DNA of 33,581 nucleotides, taken from positions 104,598,649 to 104,632,229 of the forward strand of contig CM044490.1 of assembly GCA_024364805.1 (NCBI GenBank), read 5' to 3'. The notes beneath the pieces are model-generated. The model was not told the DNA's origin. It saw only the letters and a list, made by a program, of their open reading frames with translations, and searched no databases. Shown one piece after another: positions 19,332-30,164 of this stretch (position 1 is the first letter of the stretch; each line of letters begins with the position of its first letter). The DNA is from Euprymna scolopes (lineage: Eukaryota > Mollusca > Cephalopoda > Sepiida > Sepiolidae). Made by a program: the position numbers and the translations under genes.

Positions 19332-21232
19332 TTAAACTAATTAGTAAAATTAAATTTCATTTAAACGGCTTCAAGTTACTGTGACAATTATTGGGTGAGT
19401 TTCTACTACTAGTTTGTATAATTTTTTATTTTTAAGTCATTGTTGAGACTTTAAGAGACATCGTGGACATTTTTTCTTGTTCTCATGTAACACTCGACAC
19501 TACTTGTTTTTTGAACAGAATAAACATTTACAACACCAAAAATTTATCGAGGTAGGAAGAAGAGTAACTTGCCTTTGGTAACATTTATTTGTTATATATT
19601 TGTTTTTTGACCACTTTTTCATACCTCTGTGGATTGTAAAACAAACCCAATAGAAGTTATTCTTCTACTTAACTGCATAAGTGGTTTGTGTGTTTTCACT
19701 CATTTAAAAGCGTGGTCATTGTCAGTCATTCTTTTTCAAAGAATTTATTTTTTTTAAATATTATTTTCCTTTCCACTTATGTTTTCTAAATAATAACAAA
19801 AATAAAATGAATACTTTATGTTCATAAGTTAGTTGACAAACATTTTGTTTACAGATTTTTTGGTGCACATCTTGGCACACAAAAATGTTCATGTTTATAT
19901 GCAGTTGTCACTACTTCTATCGATTCGTGCATAAAAAATTTTTATCCAATTCTTTTCAAATTTTAAAACAAAATAAATATATTCACTATTAAATAGCATT
20001 TGAACACAATTTCTATCTTTACTTATCTTTGTACTACAAAGCGTCAACTTTGAGATATTCTAACTTTTGACTGGAAAGACGTACGTGTTGCACTCAAATT
20101 CCATAGCAAAGACAATACTTTTCTCTGATTAGCTAAAACAACTAGAAACAGGTACACCTACCGCTTTGAGTATTTATGTAAACAAACCTAACCGCTTATT
20201 TGCAAAAAGTGATCTACCGTCAGCTGACATGCTATGCTGGTATGTTTCGTTTTCAATAGTTGGATTTAAATAGCGATTTCTTTGAATATACAAATCACAA
20301 CAAAATTATTAAAATACCATTTTAAAGTAAATTTTATTGTGAATCCATTTATATAAGTTTTATTTTAGATGGAGGTAGGAGAAATGTACTTATTACTGAT
20401 TTAAAGACTATGAGTAGCATTACAAGTTGATTTTTTCTTTTTAGATAATTGTTATTTTATCAACTTGCATGAAAAAAGCTATGTAAAAGATGCTTAAAAC
20501 CATTTGAATTATGCAAATACCATCAGTAGTTCAAAAGTTAGGAGAATTGTAAGTGCCAAAATTTAGACTTTTCCGTGGACATTTTTCTTTAGAAAAAGTG
20601 GGCTAAATTACGAACCTCAACATTTCAAGAAATTCGGTAATTTTGCCATTATTTATTTATTTTTCAAGCTATTCTCATGAAACTTGGTACTCTTATGTAA
20701 AATTGTGTGCTCTTTCTGATTATGGAATCAAAACTGATGTATCTCTTTACCATAAGTCATGAATTATAAATTCAGATGTACAAATTTTAATTTTTTTTAA
20801 ACTTGCACATGGTATCATACAGTGGGTGTCTATTTATGAACAAAACTAAGTATTATAGTGGTATTTAAATATTTAATTTATTGAGAATAGGCATTTTCCT
20901 GCCCCTTCACTGAAGGAGAATTAAATGCGCATATCAAAATGGCCACCAGCAATAACGTAAGAAATGACATTGCTTAATATCCGGAAAGTTACTTATTTGC
21001 AGAAAATTTAAATGCGATATTCGTTTTCAGCATACCCGACAACCTTAAAAGGTTGCCATTTTAAAGAAAATGTTAAGGTGGAAACAAGGTAAAAATTTAC
21101 AAAATGCATCACAATGAAATTCTTTATCGAACTGCCTAATTATTATTATTATTTAGATATCCTCAGTTAAAAAAAAAAAAAAAAAACGGGTTTGCTTTAC
21201 AGATTCGAAAAAATGTTTTTGACAAGGAGTTA
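19332..21232. other. AT-rich stretch, no gene recognised
   Basis: No long open frame or repeat partner was found. CAGTGGGTGTCTA at 20821 copies the tip of the 13424-13566 hairpin. The patch at 20040-20250 is slightly GC-richer (GTCAGCTGAC) but unidentified. Confidence 0.5.
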
Positions 21233-21396
21233 AAAATAAATTCAAGTTTCACAATATCTTTTTTATTCAATTGTTAGGTGAAAGTACAGAATAGTTAACA
21301 AAACACCTTTCCTTCTCCATGTTAAGAATGGGTTTCTAAATAATACCATTATTATTTCAGCATGGTAGCATCTGTGCACAAGTACCTTTTATTTAT
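21233..21396 (+). repeat. Dispersed repeat R2, copy 1
   Basis: AATTCAAG, CACAATATCTTTTTTATT, TGTTAGGTGAAAGTACAGAA, CTCCATGTTAAGAATGG and GCACAAGTACC occur in the same order as at 29152-29292. It ends where the next Helitron begins. Confidence 0.75.
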
Positions 21397-21398
21397 TA

Positions 21399-21790
21399 CG
21401 AGCGGGGCTACTCCGCATTGCCCGGGTGTTTACAGGTGTTTGTGTTTGGGGTAGGGGCAAATCAAAATAAAAGAATAAGCGAAGTGATAACCTTGTTTAA
21501 ATATTATATAAAAACAATGTTAAAACTTCTTAAAAACATCGGAAAAAAAAAAAAAAAAAAAAAAGAACGTGATGCAAAAAACAAACGATGTTAAAATTTC
21601 TTAAAATCAGAAAAACAAAAAAAGAAAACACAAACGTGATGAAAAAAACTAAAAAAAACTAACGTGATGCAAAACGAACGATGTTAAAACTTCTTTAAAA
21701 AAAAAAAATGAAAAATAAAAAAAAATTTTTAAAAACAGTGAACGCGAAAAATGGTATAAATAAACCGTTTCGATATAGTATTGTTTGGAA
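21399..21790 (-). mobile_element. Helitron 3' part (E7) with internal repeats
   Basis: The minus-strand end shows hairpin CCCGGGCAATGCGGAG and then CTCG before T (CTAG with one change). The body contains AATAAAAGAATAAGCGAAGTG and about three copies of a unit with AACGTGATGCAAA and CGATGTTAAAACTTCTT (21500-21700), separated by A runs. The 5' end was not found. Confidence 0.66.
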
Positions 21791-22984
21791 ATCAAATTTG
21801 AAAAACTTGAAAATAATCTTTATAAATTGACAAACTCAGAATAAAAAATGACTATTCTAGTAAGACGAAAGCAGAAAAACAGTTTTCTATTTTTAAGAGA
21901 ATACTTTAGACAGTTCAGTGCATTATGTTAGCATTAGCACTTAGCGAGCCGTTTTTCTGTTAATTTCTATAAAAAATAACATTTTAAAGAAATTTCCGCA
22001 CAATTAATAATTATTAAATATTTACATATTATACGTGAAAATAATTCTGAAACTATTATCTATATGAAAATGGATGATATATGCTGATTTATCTTATCAA
22101 TTTTGAAATATTCTTCGTCAACTTTGCTCAGTCGTAACTTTGCTTCCTGCGGTCGTAAAAATAAAAATAAAACACCAGTAGAGATGGACTTCTTTGTTTA
22201 TATAGCCTGTAAAATTTCAGCCATATCCAATCAAATTTAACCCCGTGCATATGTATTCAAATGTAACGTATAGAATGTAAACACTGAAAAAAGTTTCCCT
22301 TTTTGCTACCGTTATTTTTTACCGTTTTTTCATATTAAAGTTTGAGCATAAAAACATTGAACGCATAAAAGAAAACTAAATTAACATCATTGGAATGCTT
22401 ATTCTCTTTCTATCAATGTAATTCTTTTAAAAATTGACCAACAAATAAAAGATATGACTTGTTGAAGCACATTAGGTATGTAATATTGCCGCTGTCCATG
22501 AAAATACAACATATGCTTGTAATGCTACTATGAGTGTCAAATTAATTAGCAGTGTGCGCCTTATCCAGCGCTGAGTGTTATGGTGCCTGGTATTGCTAAT
22601 GATATTCAAAAATGAGGCTACATAAGATCATTCTCATATTCTTATCTAAGGTTGCCAGATTGGATTATTGAAAGCCAAATTTTGAGAATTTATTTTTTTT
22701 GGGGAAGCAGTTTGGGTTTTAAAAATTGTATTTGACCAATTTACAATTTGACAATATTATCTAGATACTTTTTAAATCATTATATATAATAAAATAAAAT
22801 AAAATATAATAAAAGAATCTACTATATTTTTACAAAGAAAAAATAAAAGTTTTCATATAAAATTAAAATATAAGTTTAAAGATGAAACAAAAATTAATCA
22901 AAGAAAAACGTGAATTTTTTTCAATTTTCTAATCATTAAATTTTGCTAAGGAACAGAGACTTTTTTCTTACAATCTTTTGCATC
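21791..22984. other. AT-rich stretch, no gene recognised
   Basis: Nothing supportable. A small AAAATAAAATATAATAAAA-type low-complexity patch lies near 22785-22820. Confidence 0.5.
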
Positions 22985-23648
22985 GCCGTCCACTGGATAT
23001 ATGAGTGTACTTGTGTCTTGTTAGTGGAAGGAAAATATGACAACTGAACTGACCAATAGTTCCAATAATATTAATAAGTGAGAATCATTTTTATTGTCTT
23101 TGATCTTATTACGTTCTATCTCCATTTTAATCAACTGTTTATATCTTTAGAAATTTGGTTTCACAACTAGTTCAGTTCAACATCAAAGAATAATTGATGT
23201 CAAAGTGTGTTCTTGTACAGAGTTGTAAAAATCCACATAAAGCCTTTAAAAATGAGTCTGTTTTTTTCCCAGGACCAGACAAAAGTCCACTATATAAAAA
23301 AATTAAAAAACATCTTTATATTTTACTTTTAATTATCAATGATGTTTTGTAACATTTTCAATAACAAAAAAAAACTTATTCATATGTGGGTCATTTATTG
23401 TCTTATCTAAATACATAACATCTCTTCATTGTTGCAGTTTTGTCTAGTGATTGCTATAGAATAAGTTTCTTTTCATGCAGGAAAGACACAAGGAGAAGTT
23501 TATTGAGAGTTTTTTTAAAATGTTTCATTTTAGAAATAATTGACTCAGAAGAGAGAAACTAATGTTCTCTTAGTATATTTACTTATTTAGTAAACTTCTT
23601 AACCTAAATGAAATGGTGATGCATAGACAGAGACATCGAGGTAACATT

Positions 23649-23816
23649 TCACAAGTTTTCTACATTATTAATCCACTGCTTCACACAATCCATGACTTCA
23701 ATTATACGCCTTCCACAGACTGATTTAAAAACATTTTCTCGTAGCTCAAAAAACATGACGTTATTCATTATCTCAATCCATACTTTCGTTTTGTCTACAC
23801 TATTTGACCTTACATG
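23649..23816 (-). pseudogene. Coding-like island inside R3, unknown
   Basis: A 55-codon open stretch on the minus strand reads TKVWIEIMNNVMFFELRENV and then FKSVCGRRIIEVMDCVKQWI, ending in TGA. The Trp, Cys, Arg, Glu and Val use looks like real protein rather than AT-driven noise. It lies in the block present in only one R3 arm. There is no ATG at its upstream edge, so it may be an exon or the end of a transposon ORF. No family recognised. Confidence 0.35.
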
Positions 23817-24119
23817 TCAGCCATCCTTGATTCAACCCTGAGAATGATGATTTTTTTTTTGCAGGTCTCAGTTATCATGATATGCACTAAGTGTGACAAT
23901 TGACAAAATCCACACTAGCTAACTTAATTACTATTGATGTAGGGTCCCTAATCTGTAACAGTTTTTCAGCATTTCTCTTCAAAAAATGTTGAATCTTTAA
24001 ATATTTTTTCATAACTCTTTAAATCAACTGCATTCTTTTAAAAGTTACTTAGCGAATTCATGTAAAGTTCCGTTTTTTATTTTTTATTTTATGAGTAAAA
24101 TAAATTCACACCATATTTT

Positions 24120-24166
24120 GATATTATTATTATTATTAATATTATTATTATTATTATTATTATCTA
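24120..24166. repeat. ATT microsatellite
   Basis: TATTATTATTATTATTAATA with further TTA units, one interruption. Confidence 0.95.
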
Positions 24167-24744
24167 TAGATTGTAATTTTAATGTTATTTCAAAAATAAG
24201 TATTTATCATTTTATCATTAGCAATGGAAAATTAAGTTAAAAAATAAAATAAATTAAAAAAAAATGCTGTTGGAATCAGAAATTTACCAAAAATTTTCCT
24301 GATTTCAATGCTAATTTCTGAGTTTTTCAATTCAAATTAATCATCTCAACTGTATTACACTTAGTAGCTGAACCTGAAAGGTCTCAATACCCTGGATAAA
24401 ATAGCTGTATATAAAAATACAGTATTACACTTGGTAAGTTGTTTATGCAGATTCTAAAATTGTTCAATACCACAGACAAATTAATCAAATTAATTAGCAA
24501 AATATAGTGAAATGCAACAAGCCATGTAAAAGAACAATTAAAAATATCAGATATTGTCAAAAAATACTTTAAACTTTGCTATGGTAAGTTGCTCCACACA
24601 AAAGGAACACACTAAAAATGTTTTCTTCAAATGAAAGCAACATTTTGTTGGATCTTTTGTTGGATCTCATCGAGACAATAGTTTGGAACTGGTGAGAAAA
24701 AATCCTCAAAAGGCAAAGTAAATGCAATATATATTAGTGTTGGG

Positions 24745-25450
24745 ATTGGGATGATTAAAATGAATTAGAAAAATCAGAAAAATTTGATTTTTCTGATTCC
24801 AAAAAGGATCTTTTAAATTTTTTAAAATTATTTTTCAATTGCTGGTATTAATGATGCAAGGATGAATATTTATTTTTTTTAAACTAAAATCATAATATTA
24901 AAGTATGATGTAAATTTATGTGTACAAAAACAAATTGAAACTTTGCAAAAATTGTTAAGTGACTTCTAAAAGAATGTAGTTAATTTACAAAGCTCTTGAA
25001 AAATGTTTAAAAATTAAAAACATTTGTCAAGAAAAGTACTAACAAACGTCATTGACAATTAAATTAAAAATAAAATAAAAATATTTTTTTAATATTTTTA
25101 TATGGTGGTCCCTCAGCATCGGCAGAAGTTACAAAAACAAAAAACCTTTGAACATTTTGAAAAGCTTGATGCAGAGTTTAATTAGGTATAAATGAATTGG
25201 CAAATTACTTCGTTTTTATGGCTCTTTGCAAGAACACACTTTGGCATCAGTTCTATTTTGAAACATAAATGTTTCAATGTCTGAATTGTTTGTAAAAAAT
25301 CCCTAAAAACGTGAAAATGGGATAGCAAAAGAAAGCAATATAATCAAAGACAAATAATAAAAATGATTCTTTGATTATAAATATTATTTAAACCATTTGG
25401 CAGTCCAGTTGTTACGCTTTCCTTCCACTGACAAGACACAAGTAAACTCT
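24745..25450 (-). repeat. Right arm of the long inverted duplication (R3)
   Basis: The minus strand of this interval matches 22985-24350 without the ~650-base extra block. A 400-base centre (24351-24744) separates the arms. Confidence 0.75.
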
Positions 25451-25965
25451 TTTCAGACTATATGAAATATAATACAAATTTACAAACATAAAACTGTGTC
25501 TATAAATATTTGTTTATTAAAAAGAAATTTGTATTTTGTCTGTTTTTTTTTCTAGATTTCTGTAATTATTTTCTCTATAATTGAAATATCATATTTTGTT
25601 TAATAATGTGTACAATATAGTTAATTCTGTAATAATGTGGTGAATAAGAGCTAAAACATGTTCCCTAAAGTTTTTTTTAGCTTCTTTTCAAACAAATATC
25701 TTTAAATTTAAGTATTATAATTCTGCATCGCCTTCCTTTGAAAACAGTTCATTTACAATGAAATGCTTGCTTTTTGTTTTTAATGAAAATAGACATAAAT
25801 TAATTATTGATTAATATTTTTAAATTGTTGAAAAATTGAATAATAAACATTCAGTCTCAGATATTCAATTAATATCCTAAAAATTCTTACAAAAATATTT
25901 TGCACAAAAAATCCCTCATAGTTAAGAAAAAACTTGCGGGTAGGTCAAAGTAACCCAAAGTAGAA
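25451..25965. other. AT-rich stretch, nothing recognised
   Basis: No open frame or repeat partner was found. Confidence 0.5.
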
Positions 25966-26094
25966 TTATTCTCTTTTAGAATTACTATGGGGTACAATAA
26001 TCAATAGAGTATTGGTTCTATAATAAGTACAAAATCTGAATTAAAATATATTTAAGCATATTTTACAACCAAGCAATGCTGGATGGCCTGCTAG
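25966..26094 (+). mobile_element. Helitron 3' part (F1), plus strand
   Basis: The last ~130 bases match the 3' part of F2 (AATCAATA.AGTA.TGGTTCTA, TTTAAGCATATTTTA, AGCAATGC.GG.TGGCCTGCT). It ends in CTAG at 26091-26094. The 5' end was not found. Confidence 0.66.
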
Positions 26095-26269
26095 TGTATA
26101 TATAAAAGAGACCTAGTCTAGCTGTTTGGGAGGAATAGTCTCTACCAAACAACTGTCAATTTTTGGTATACAAACTTAAAACTTGATAATATATAGGGGA
26201 TTTGGACCTGTGGAATAAATTTGATTTGTATTATTATTCATCTACTGATCTTGAGTGTGATTTTCACAA

Positions 26270-26304
26270 TGTTTCGGTCGATATAACCTCCGACCTTCTT
26301 CAGG
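26270..26304 (-). other. Hammerhead-like core motif
   Basis: The minus strand reads CTGAAGA, a 5-bp stem GGTCG/CGACC, and then GAAAC. This fits the CUGANGA-stem II-GAAA core order of hammerhead ribozymes. Stem III and the expected cleavage-site base are not convincing. The same order is common near Penelope-like element ends. Confidence 0.35.
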
Positions 26305-26464
26305 TGTATCTTGTCGAACTCGGGAATGTTTCTGTCGAACTCAGGAATTTGGACGGAATTTTGAGCAGAACCCTTTATTTCACGGGGATAGCGTGCTCTT
26401 GTTCCGTCAGCCATGACGAGATAGAGATCCTAAGTAATTCGCAAATGTATTTTTCGGTTGACCA

Positions 26465-26550
26465 CACTGAGGATTGAACCTTCGACCTTCAGGAAAATAT
26501 CACTTTTACAATTGCTTTTTCCCAGTACTCTAACTACTGCGCCATTGTTA
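26465..26550 (-). other. tRNA-like / SINE core with A and B boxes
   Basis: On the minus strand A box TGGCGCAGTAG (26544 down) leads into TTAGAGTACTGG. B box GGTTCAATCC (26480 down to 26471) follows after GAAGGTCGAA. The spacing of 64 bases is about 20 over a plain tRNA, like the one in E5. Confidence 0.66.
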
Positions 26551-26863
26551 TAGCGAGGTTATATCAACCGAAACGTTGTGAAAATCACACTCAAGATGAG
26601 AACAGTAGTACAAATAACCACTCTTAAGCTCAAAAATTCAGAAACGTCAAATTTGATTTGGTTTTTAACCAGTAGAAATAGTTGCTAAGCGGTCAAATTA
26701 TTTGGAAAAATTGAAACTTAGCAGGCGTATGTCAACTATGCACATTACTTCTACAATATACATTTATGCCTTTAACAACGTTAGTTTTTGTTTTTATAAG
26801 CATATGGACTTAGCTCAGATGCTAAGGCTAAAGAGCTATATGTTTTGGTTTCAATTTTGATAG

Positions 26864-26865
26864 TC

Positions 26866-26899
<34 letters not shown>

Positions 26900-26900
26900 T
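26864..26900. repeat. TA microsatellite
   Basis: CATATATATATATACATATA and onward, inside F2. Confidence 0.95.
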
Positions 26901-27378
26901 TTGAATATTTTGTACTTTTGAAATCACTACTATATATTGAGTACAATATAATAATCAATAAAGTACTGGTTCTAGAAAAATAAATATAAAATTTGCATAA
27001 ATTAAAATATCATATTTAAGCATATTTTATGACTGAGCAATGCCGGGTGGCCTGCTGGTATCATATAAGTGTAATTTATTTTTAAAAAGCAAGTTAAACA
27101 CTTTTGAAAAGATTAACCAAAAGAATTGCTAATTTTTTTTGTATCAAGTCGATATATGTACTAATTTAATTTCACTGCTTATTTCATAAGCTTATGCATT
27201 GTGATTGTAAACTTATATAGTGTCATGTTGTAAATAAGACAGCAGAACTTTTAGTTGAGATAATTGTCTTGTGTCTAATAATGTAAGAAACTCTTGTGGA
27301 TAAAACATTTATTTCGTTTCCAGTCTATTTAGGTCAATTTACTTCTGGAGTAGAGGTTCTTAATAAATTTTTCTGGCG

Positions 27379-27552
27379 ATGCCAACTAATATGAATATGA
27401 ATCAACTTTTTATTCATCATCCATATCCCTCAGTGAATGATAGAGGAGCTTTTGAAAAGTTGTCAGTTCACTTTGAAACACCCAAGAGACGAGAGATTTA
27501 TGTTACTTCCTGCCAGCTTCTAATGGTGAATTCCTTTTTCTTATTTAATTGA
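27379..27552 (+). CDS. Short unknown ORF, 57 residues
   Basis: ATG at 27379 to TGA at 27550-27552. The middle reads HHPYPSVNDRGAFEKLSVHF and then ETPKRREIYVTSC, a balanced composition for this region. The stop upstream is only four codons before the ATG. It lies about 340 bp from the LIG3 exon on the opposite strand. It could be an exon, a retro-fragment or chance. No family recognised. Confidence 0.28.
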   Translation: MPTNMNMNQLFIHHPYPSVNDRGAFEKLSVHFETPKRREIYVTSCQLLMVNSFFLFN

Positions 27553-27893
27553 ATCTCATCTTTAAAACTCATTTAACATGCCCACAACTAAATATTGCCA
27601 CAGTATTTGGTTAGTCATAAAGAAAATCAACTTGTATTTTATAATTGTGAGATATTGTGATTAATTATTCAGTTTCTTCCATTAAAATGAACATTTAAAT
27701 ACAATAGCAGAGAATAGAATTAAGTTGAAATGAAAAGTTTTTAAATTGCATTATAGAATTCAATAGTGATGATATTTGATATATTACAGAAATAATGGTT
27801 AGTTTTGCTGGTACTATAAAAATAAAAATACAATTTCAGATTCTGCAACACAAAAAGATGAAAATCTTAAAATGAAAATGTTTCCACACATAC

Positions 27894-27980
27894 TTCTTGC
27901 AATGTAATGGTGCTCTTCTTTTGTGGTAACAATTTTTTATTGGTTTCAAAAAATATACGAACAGTCTCAGCAACATCACC
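27894..27980 (-). CDS. LIG3: DNA ligase III exon (DNA-binding domain), most 3' exon seen
   Basis: Minus-strand exon of 87 bp (29 codons, phase 0 at both ends). It is bounded by acceptor CTCTTTCAG and donor GTATGTG. It encodes GDVAETVRIFFE and continues to KSTITLQE, matching animal DNA ligase III (human, from memory: GDVSETIRVFFE, then LLTIQEVDEF). LIG3 is the ATP-dependent ligase that seals nicks in base-excision and single-strand-break repair with XRCC1, and in mitochondrial DNA maintenance. This part belongs to the N-terminal DNA-binding domain ahead of the catalytic core, so the active-site Lys is not here. The next expected residues (Val-Asp-Glu-Phe-like) would be on an exon further left that I could not find. 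Confidence 0.93.
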
Positions 27981-28099
27981 CTGAAAGAGAATCATAAAAT
28001 AATTGAATGAAAATGATGTCAAATAAAATTAACACACAAAAATTAAATAGAAATGATTACAGTTGTGTCATTATAAAACAGGTTCTTCTCAAGAGACAA
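27981..28099 (-). other. LIG3: LIG3 intron, start of a 4.2-kb intron
   Basis: The intron between the exons at 27894-27980 and 32217-32261 spans 27981-32216 (4236 bp). It holds the Helitron, R2, LINE and MITE insertions listed next. Confidence 0.85.
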
Positions 28100-28190
28100 C
28101 ATAATCATATAATATAATAAAGGCACAGCATAATCATATGACATAATACACGGCATAATCATATGATATAAGATAGCATAATCATATGAC
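28100..28190. repeat. Four imperfect tandem units touching a Helitron end
   Basis: CATAATCATAT starts at 28100, 28129, 28154 and 28177, with shrinking spacing (29, 25, 23). The Helitron 3' end follows directly at 28192. Confidence 0.8.
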
Positions 28191-28191
28191 A

Positions 28192-28260
28192 CTAGCAGGA
28201 CCTGTTAACTGGCATTGTCCAGTAGAAGCCTCTCCCCGACCCTCACAAAAAAAGTAAACT
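28192..28260 (-). mobile_element. Helitron 3' end in LIG3 intron
   Basis: The minus strand reads CTGGACAATGCCAG (hairpin) and then GGTCCTGCTAG before T. The tail GTCCTGCTAG is identical to the 3' end at 16314. The body extends to the right by an unknown length. Confidence 0.62.
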
Positions 28261-28810
28261 ACGGTTGTTAATAACCTGCAGGTACTGTTTGAATCTGAAA
28301 AAAGCAAATAAGGAAATGTGTAAATCCATATGCAATAATAAAATTAGGAAAAATGGTCCATTAGAATAAGAATAGAAAGTACAAACAGATTTTTTAGAAT
28401 TTAGGGATTCTCACTGTATATTAACTGTTGATAGAAACTCCCCATGTTAAGAACGGCTTTCAGATTAGATACTACCAACCTCCCCTTGGAAGAGACACTC
28501 CCAACATCGCCATGTAAAAAACTTATATCGGAGCAGAGCACTCCCTTTTTAGTTGGGAATGGTAGATAAAAAAATCCCCCAAATTTAACCGTGAAAATCG
28601 TAGGCAGCATATCCACCCGCAATTGATATGTTTGGTTACAGTATTGACAGGAGAGAAGTGGATTTTTGTATCGCGCGTGAGTACAAATCTGGCAGGCATT
28701 GAATTACAGTGCAGAATGCATGTATTTACATCTCTAGAAGCACTTGTCTGCACAAAATTTGATGGATATTTTCATAATCAGGATAGATAAAAACCTATAT
28801 AAGTGGTCAT

Positions 28811-29063
28811 TGTAACGAAAAATGTGGAGATGAACATAATGTAAAAATTAACCCCCCCCCCGCCCCGCCCTAAAAAAGTGTTAACATACACGCATGTAAA
28901 CGAAATCTAACCATCTAGTAACTGGCAAAAGGCAAACGTCGTAATTGTAACGAAAAATGTGGAGGTGGACGTAATATGTTAATTACCCCCTGCCCGGAGG
29001 GGGGGGGTAACATGTGCACGTGTAAAGAAACGTAACCGTCAACCTTACTAGTAAATGGCAAAA
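28811..29063. repeat. Two tandem units, period about 135 bp
   Basis: TTGTAACGAAAAATGTGGAG starts at 28810 and 28945. Each is followed by a C-rich run, ACATG or ACATAC, CACGTGTAAA or CGCATGTAAA, and TAACC..CTAGTAA.TGGCAAAA. Confidence 0.85.
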
Positions 29064-29151
29064 GCAAAAATAAAAAAATAAGCAATGGTGAACATGTTTT
29101 GGTTGACTGTGCATCTTTGCCACCTTGCTATTTTTAAATAGTTTATTCAGG

Positions 29152-29292
29152 TTAAATTCAAGCTTTACAATATCTTTTTTATTATTAAACTGTTAGGTGG
29201 AAGCACAGAAGAGTTACCAAACACCCTACCCTCTCCATGGTAAGAATGGCTTTTATTTCAGCACAAGGGCAGAAGAGCACAAGTACCCATGT
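29152..29292 (+). repeat. Dispersed repeat R2, copy 2
   Basis: Same order of blocks as at 21233-21396 (TACAATATCTTTTTTATTAT, TGTTAGGTGGAAGCACAGAA, CTCCATGGTAAGAATGG, GCACAAGTACC). A shorter echo (CCCCATGTTAAGAACGGCTT) is at 28441. Confidence 0.75.
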
Positions 29293-29775
29293 ATTTGTTT
29301 CATGGCAAGTTTATATTTGAGGGAGTGGGGAAGATACTGGTAAATGTCAATATCAAAAGACTGCCTAAATCATTGTGAAAGAAATTGTCTGTGTCCAAAG
29401 TTAAACATTAATTTGGAAACTTGAAAATAAAATGAAACAAACTTTATTTTTATTATTACCAGAGAAGATATATTTTCCCTGTTATTATCTTAGTAAGAAC
29501 GAATTACTAATTCTTTATTCTTTTTTACTAAAATGAAATAAAATAATTCTTTCTTTTTTTTTCCATGCATACTTGAATAAAATTCACTGAAAATGTAAGA
29601 AATAAATAACATGACGCTATTGGTCAAATAACATGACAAATAAGTAATAAACAAGAATTGTGATCTTAGCCCGAAGGTCAAAGAATGAAAATCTCCAAAA
29701 ACATTTAAGCTTTTAAATTAACTGAGCATTTGCTAATATTAAGCCAAGACAGGAAAGATTGTCTTGAGCATCACC
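29293..29775. other. AT-rich intronic sequence, nothing recognised
   Basis: No open frame or repeat partner was found. Confidence 0.5.
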
Positions 29776-29882
29776 TGACACTTATACAGATAGAGGATTG
29801 CATCAGAAATGAGAACTTTCTGTACTAGCAGAATGATTTAACCATCTTTCCAGCAGCCTTGCCAACAGATAAGTTTTCTATA
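29776..29882 (-). pseudogene. Short LINE fragment
   Basis: Matches the thumb-region DNA of LINE-C at 8152-8260 (CTTATACAGATAGAGGATTG, ATCAG.AATGAGA, CAGC..CC.TGGCAACAGAT-like). Only about 107 bp survive. Confidence 0.78.
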
Positions 29883-30164
29883 TGAGTGTAAATTTAGTTT
29901 TACAATCAGTTCAAAGAGTCTGAACCACACATCCTATTCATTAATGGAACAAAGGCAAGAAGAGTTATCTGCATTTCAGTATTTGTATAGTTTAAATGGC
30001 ATCATTGCACTGACTACAACCATTGATATAACTGGGATGAACAGAAAAAAATACAGCAGCCTAAAGTATTTTGAATCAGCATTATGATGAAATTCAACTT
30101 CCTGTTTTTAGATAACACTGTGATAATTGACAATGATAGTGGTGATTGGGTAGAATTTGATTAA
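29883..30164. other. Spacer between LINE fragments
   Basis: Nothing recognised. Confidence 0.45.

Larger units (their letters stand above)
22985..24350 (+). repeat. Left arm of a long inverted duplication (R3)
   Basis: Blocks here match the minus strand of 24745-25450 in the same order. These include ACTTGTGTCTTGTTAGTGGA (22990s-23030), GATGTCAAAGTGTGTTCTTG (about 23198-23217), TATATAAAAAAATTAAAAAA (about 23292), CTGCATTCTTTTAAAAGTTA (about 24028) and GGAATCAGAAA (about 24271). About 650 bases (roughly 23340-23990) have no partner in the other arm. Confidence 0.75.
26226..26614. repeat. Fold-back unit with ~65-bp inverted arms
   Basis: Left arm 26226-26291 and right arm 26555-26614 are reverse complements with few differences (TCTTGAGTGTGATTTTCACA and GGTTATATC.ACCGAAAC in both). 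The unit encloses the tRNA-like sequence. Confidence 0.8.
26095..27058 (+). mobile_element. Helitron F2, plus strand, head to tail after F1
   Basis: It begins TGTATATATAAAAGAG (TC changed to TG) directly after the CTAG of F1. It ends with GAGCAATGCCGGG and CCTGCTGG, a CTRR end, followed by T at 27059. 964 bp with no transposase. It carries a fold-back unit with a tRNA-like core and a TA microsatellite. Confidence 0.62.

Noticed and set aside
20030-20250. Slightly GC-richer patch, considered as a promoter
   Set aside because: No start, TATA or initiator arrangement, or adjoining ORF supports this.
24345-24385. Possible further LIG3 exon after CCTTTCAG on the minus strand
   Set aside because: The reading VQLLSVIQLR then a stop does not match LIG3 and no donor follows. 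It lies within the R3 region.
26202-26477. 91-codon plus-strand ORF
   Set aside because: It runs through the fold-back arm and into the antisense of the tRNA-like core, so it is best explained as chance.
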